From: Methanoregula sp. | GTDB lineage: Archaea > Halobacteriota > Methanomicrobia > Methanomicrobiales > Methanospirillaceae | Length of the DNA stretch: 8,470 bases | Direction: 5' to 3' | Assembly: GCA_026394635.1 (NCBI GenBank) | Contig: JAPKXV010000220.1 | Coordinates: 1-8,470 of the forward strand | Shown: piece after piece, positions 6,156 through 8,470 of the stretch | How the letters are laid out: every line of letters begins with the position of its first letter | Position numbering within the stretch: the stretch's first letter is position 1 | Made by a program: the position numbers and the translations under genes | Notes under the pieces: generated by a model | Told to the model about the DNA's origin: nothing | Seen by the model: the letters and a program-made list of their open reading frames with translations, nothing else | Database searches by the model: none

Positions 6156-6166
6156 CGCATATTAAG
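6156..6166 (+). promoter_or_regulatory. TATA box of the ornithine cyclodeaminase gene, leaderless arrangement
   Basis: ATATTAA (6159-6165) with GAACGC before it is centred about 28 bp before the ATG at 6190, and no ribosome binding site is visible in between. This spacing would put the transcription start on or next to the start codon, as in leaderless archaeal mRNAs. Confidence 0.5.
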
Positions 6167-6189
6167 ATGCATACCCCATATCAGTGTAT

Positions 6190-7416
6190 ATGGTGGTTTC
6201 GCAGGAGATCGAGCTCTCCGGTCATATCATCGATTCGGGCATCATGACCCAGGTCTTTGACCGGGTTATGGATATGGGCGGTAACTTCGAGATCCTTGTC
6301 TTTGATATCGGAAAGGAGAAGACCGACCCGAGTTACGCACGCCTCCGGATCGCTGCGGCAAACCGGGAAAAACTGCGGTTTATCCTGTCGGAGCTCCACC
6401 GGTTCGGTGCCCGTCCTCTTGAGGTCAAAGATGTACATGGGGTTTTAGCTGAGCGCGATCGTGTCGGTCCCAAAGGGTTCTACCTGACAACGAACCATCC
6501 GACGGAGATAAAATTTAACGGGGAATGGATTCCGGTTGAATGTATCGAGATGGACTGCCTGGTTGTGATGGATAAAGGAGCAAAGCGATCATTTTGTACC
6601 CCCCTGGGAAAAATCAGAAAAGGAGACCTTGTTATTGTTGGTGAGCAGGGCGTCAAGGTACAGTATCCCGAACGCCCCCGCGAGCAGAGCAACTTTGAAT
6701 TTATGCATGGTACGGTCTCATCGGAGCGACCCAGTGTCACCCTGATTGCAAAAATTGCTGAGGAGATTATCGATGTCCATGCCAAAGGAGGTAAGATTGT
6801 TCTGGTTGGCGGGCCCGCGATCATCCATACGGGCGCAGCTAAGGCAGTCGCAGAGATGGTACGGAAAGGGTACATCAACATTCTCTTTGCCGGCAATGCA
6901 CTCGCAACGCATGATATCGAGTACAACCTTTTCGGGACATCGCTGGGTATGGATATTTCTACCGGGAAACCCGTGATGGGCGGGCACAAGCATCATATCT
7001 ATGCGATCAACGAGATCATGCGGGCTGGTTCGATCAGGCAGGCGGTAGAGAAAGGGGTGATCTCGGGCGGGATCATGTACGAATGCGTAAAAAACAATGT
7101 TCCCTTTGTACTTGCCGGTTCAATCCGCGATGACGGGCCCCTGCCTGACGTGATCACGGATGCAATGGCTGCGCAGGAAGCGATGCGCCGGCAGCTGGAC
7201 GGGTGCAGCATGGTACTGATGGTTGCAACCCTTCTTCATTCAGTAGCCGTCGGTAACTGCCTGCCCTCCAGCGTCAAGACGATATGCGTTGACATCAATC
7301 CTGCGGCGCTCACCAAGCTGATGGACCGTGGGACGATGCAGGCTATCGGTGTCGTCAGTGATGCCGGGACGTTCTTCCCCTTGCTTGCAAAACAGATCGA
7401 GATGCAGAAACGATAA
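6190..7416 (+). CDS. Archaeal ornithine cyclodeaminase, TIGR00300 (LOR/SDH-domain) family
   Basis: 408 residues. Members of this family were long called LOR/SDH bifunctional-enzyme conserved region proteins; a methanococcal member and the C-terminal domain of cyanobacterial AgrE/ArgZ have since been tied to NAD-dependent conversion of ornithine to proline. The N-terminal domain opens with ELSGHIIDSGI (8-18) and DMGGNFEI (28-35), diagnostic for the family. The Rossmann part has KIVLVGGPAIIHTGA (202-216), the family block FAGNALATHDIEYNLFGTSL (233-252), AGSIRDDGPLPDV (309-321) and ATLLHSVAVGN (346-356). It is unrelated in sequence to the mu-crystallin type ornithine cyclodeaminase. The start could also be the GTG at 6184, two codons earlier; I prefer the ATG because it fits the TATA spacing. 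It stands 119 bp behind cobY with its own promoter, so it is probably not part of the cob operon. Family assignment is firm; the reaction is inferred from relatives. Confidence 0.88.
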   Translation: MVVSQEIELSGHIIDSGIMTQVFDRVMDMGGNFEILVFDIGKEKTDPSYARLRIAAANREKLRFILSELHRFGARPLEVKDVHGVLAERDRVGPKGFYLTTNHPTEIKFNGEWIPVECIEMDCLVVMDKGAKRSFCTPLGKIRKGDLVIVGEQGVKVQYPERPREQSNFEFMHGTVSSERPSVTLIAKIAEEIIDVHAKGGKIVLVGGPAIIHTGAAKAVAEMVRKGYINILFAGNALATHDIEYNLFGTSLGMDISTGKPVMGGHKHHIYAINEIMRAGSIRQAVEKGVISGGIMYECVKNNVPFVLAGSIRDDGPLPDVITDAMAAQEAMRRQLDGCSMVLMVATLLHSVAVGNCLPSSVKTICVDINPAALTKLMDRGTMQAIGVVSDAGTFFPLLAKQIEMQKR

Positions 7417-7423
7417 AAAAAAA

Positions 7424-7617
7424 GGGGATAGTCCCAATTTAACCACTAAAATAAAAATTTATTTAAGAAGTGAAAAAATGAAAAATATAATTCCGCATCT
7501 TGGGGGTCGCCACAGCGGCGGGGGCGGAGGCAAATGCCGAAGCCCCCAGGAGCGTCATCAACTGATATTTTTGATAAATCGTACAGAAAAGTTAGTCGCT
7601 AGAATGGGACTATACCC
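7424..7617. repeat. Nested inverted-repeat element between convergent genes
   Basis: The ends GGGGATAGTCCCA (7424-7436) and TGGGACTATACCC (7605-7617) pair over 9 bp, a one-base bulge and 3 more bp. Inside lie AAAAATAT/ATATTTTT (7481-7488 with 7565-7572), CTTGGGGG/CCCCCAGG (7499-7506 with 7543-7550) and small hairpins at 7508-7520 and 7529-7538. All helices are nested in one consistent fold. A runs flank both ends (7415-7423 and 7618-7624) and could be a target-site duplication. It could be a structured RNA, a MITE-like remnant, or a chance arrangement; no known family is recognised. Confidence 0.45.
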
Positions 7618-7627
7618 AAAAAAATAA
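7478..7627 (+). CDS. Doubtful small ORF, 49 residues, glycine-rich and basic
   Basis: It starts MKNIIPHLGGRHSGGGGGKC and ends MGLYPKK. There is one cysteine, a run of five glycines, a net positive charge and no membrane segment or signal peptide. The ATG is preceded by AAGTGA eight bases upstream, a weak ribosome binding site, and by an AT-rich stretch (7448-7466) that could hold a TATA box. The glycine run comes from the GC-rich hairpin of the inverted-repeat element, and the last codons lie in its 3' terminal arm, so the ORF may be a by-product of RNA structure. No family is recognised. Confidence 0.25.
   Translation: MKNIIPHLGGRHSGGGGGKCRSPQERHQLIFLINRTEKLVARMGLYPKK
7618..7625 (-). terminator. 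T-run terminator of the RaSEA gene
   Basis: On the minus strand a T7 run (plus-strand A7 at 7618-7624) begins six bases after the RaSEA stop codon at 7631-7633, as expected for an archaeal T-rich terminator. No stem precedes it. Confidence 0.5.
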
Positions 7628-7630
7628 GAT

Positions 7631-8470
7631 TCAGCCGGTGAGTGGCATACAAAAAGGCATCTCCTGGTTGAGGATATAGTGCCATTCCTCTTTACATTCG
7701 CACTCTGTTTCCAAAAGCGAGGTAATGAGATCCCTGCCCGCGGTGAGGGAATAATCACGGATGCCTTTTACGATCACGTCATCGCAGGTCCCACAGTTAT
7801 GGGCTCCCCTCTGCCTCCCGCCCCCCACGGGATCGCACGTGAGATGAACGGGAGAGTCCTGCAGGATCTCAAGGACACTCCAGAGGTAGGGGGGACGGTA
7901 TGCCCCGCGTTTCCAGTACCATTCCAGATCGGTCCGGTTCTGTACGGTGCACGGGTTCAAGGATATCAGATCTGCATACTGCATCGCAGCCTTAATTGAG
8001 GTCTTGATATCCTCAAGTGCTTCCTTTTCCGTCAAAAAGAGCGGTTTGAACAGGAGATATGCTTTTACGCCAACACCTGATGCCCGTGCCCGTGCAGCTG
8101 CTTGGGTAAAATCAGAGAATAAAAATCCCTTCCTGATGCATTTTTCCCGGACCAGATCGTCTGAAGTCTCAAGCCCAATCGCACAGAACAGGGGTGTTTT
8201 CCAGCTCCCGTCATCGATTGCCAGAAGAAACGGTAATACGGATTCTTCAGTAACAAATTCAGGACGGGTCTCCGCGATAACGATCTTGCCATGAAATGCT
8301 GATGCAATCCTGTTCCGGACATCTGGGGGGATTTCACGGGGGTCAAAAAAACTTCCCGAAGTAAAAATTTTTACCATCTGGTATTCATCAGGTTGGTGTT
8401 GTTCCCCTATCCAGGCGAGTTGGGAGAGCAGGTTTTTCTCATACGATTCCGGGGATAGTGTGCCGGTGTA
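7631..8470 (-). CDS. Archaeosine biosynthesis radical SAM protein RaSEA, C-terminal part
   Basis: About 279 residues are visible; the frame stays open to the window edge, so the true start and the CxxxCxxC iron-sulfur motif lie outside. The Met at 8377 is internal, because the codons before it (EKNLLSQLAWIGEQHQPDEY) continue the protein. RaSEA works with ArcS: ArcS attaches lysine to preQ0 at position 15 of tRNA, and RaSEA cleaves the lysine adduct by radical chemistry to leave the formamidine of archaeosine. Visible family signs: KIFTSGSFFDPREIP, IAETRPEFVTEE, FCAIGLETSDD (where radical SAM proteins bind SAM), GVKAYLLFKP, NPCTVQNRTDLEWYW, YRPPYLWS and, near the end, HNCGTCDDVIVKGIRDYSLT with two cysteines that may bind a metal. 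An Elp3-like protein is the main alternative, but the TVQ, RPPYLWS and HNCGTCD blocks favour RaSEA. It converges on the ornithine cyclodeaminase gene. Confidence 0.88.
   Translation of the reverse strand, partial: YTGTLSPESYEKNLLSQLAWIGEQHQPDEYQMVKIFTSGSFFDPREIPPDVRNRIASAFHGKIVIAETRPEFVTEESVLPFLLAIDDGSWKTPLFCAIGLETSDDLVREKCIRKGFLFSDFTQAAARARASGVGVKAYLLFKPLFLTEKEALEDIKTSIKAAMQYADLISLNPCTVQNRTDLEWYWKRGAYRPPYLWSVLEILQDSPVHLTCDPVGGGRQRGAHNCGTCDDVIVKGIRDYSLTAGRDLITSLLETECECKEEWHYILNQEMPFCMPLTG

Overview
The window looks like chromosomal DNA of a euryarchaeal methanogen, most likely of the order Methanomicrobiales (Methanoregula-like). This rests on the gene set: an archaeal FtsZ2 preceded by a CdrS-type ribbon-helix-helix regulator, the archaeal nucleotidyltransferase CobY, the archaeosine radical-SAM enzyme RaSEA, a TIGR00300-type ornithine cyclodeaminase, a DUF373 membrane protein and a COG1340-like coiled-coil protein. 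All identifications come from reading motifs and from memory of the families; no database search was run.

Layout. Positions 1-349 hold no credible protein gene. The left edge resembles the 3' part of an archaeal SRP RNA, and three perfect or near-perfect hairpins follow (97-128, 210-238, 243-266). The minus strand then carries, in order of transcription from right to left: cdrS (4269-4090), ftsZ2 (4079-2916), a gap of about 540 bp, a coiled-coil protein gene whose frame is broken (2362-1542), and a DUF373 membrane protein (1483-350). From the divergent promoter region at 4270-4466 the plus strand carries cobD (4467-5465) and cobY (5453-6070), which overlap by 13 bp, then a separately promoted ornithine cyclodeaminase gene (6190-7416). 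The convergent gap 7417-7630 holds a nested inverted-repeat element with a 49-codon ORF inside it. The window ends in the 3' portion of the RaSEA gene on the minus strand (8470-7631, N terminus outside).

How the genes work together. CdrS and FtsZ2 form a two-gene cell-division operon in which the regulator comes first; the cdrS leader carries TGTCA half-sites spaced 11 bp apart, which suggests direct autoregulation. CobD and CobY both serve the nucleotide-loop end of cobamide synthesis: CobD makes aminopropanol phosphate for the side chain, and CobY activates adenosylcobinamide phosphate with GTP. The cyclodeaminase turns ornithine into proline. RaSEA completes archaeosine at tRNA position 15.

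Most notable for follow-up: the phased operator array of cdrS-ftsZ2; the nested inverted-repeat element at 7424-7617, a candidate small structured RNA or MITE-like element; the frame break in the coiled-coil gene; and the hairpin cluster at 97-266. I see no CRISPR array, no recognisable transposase, no tRNA and no obvious defence system.
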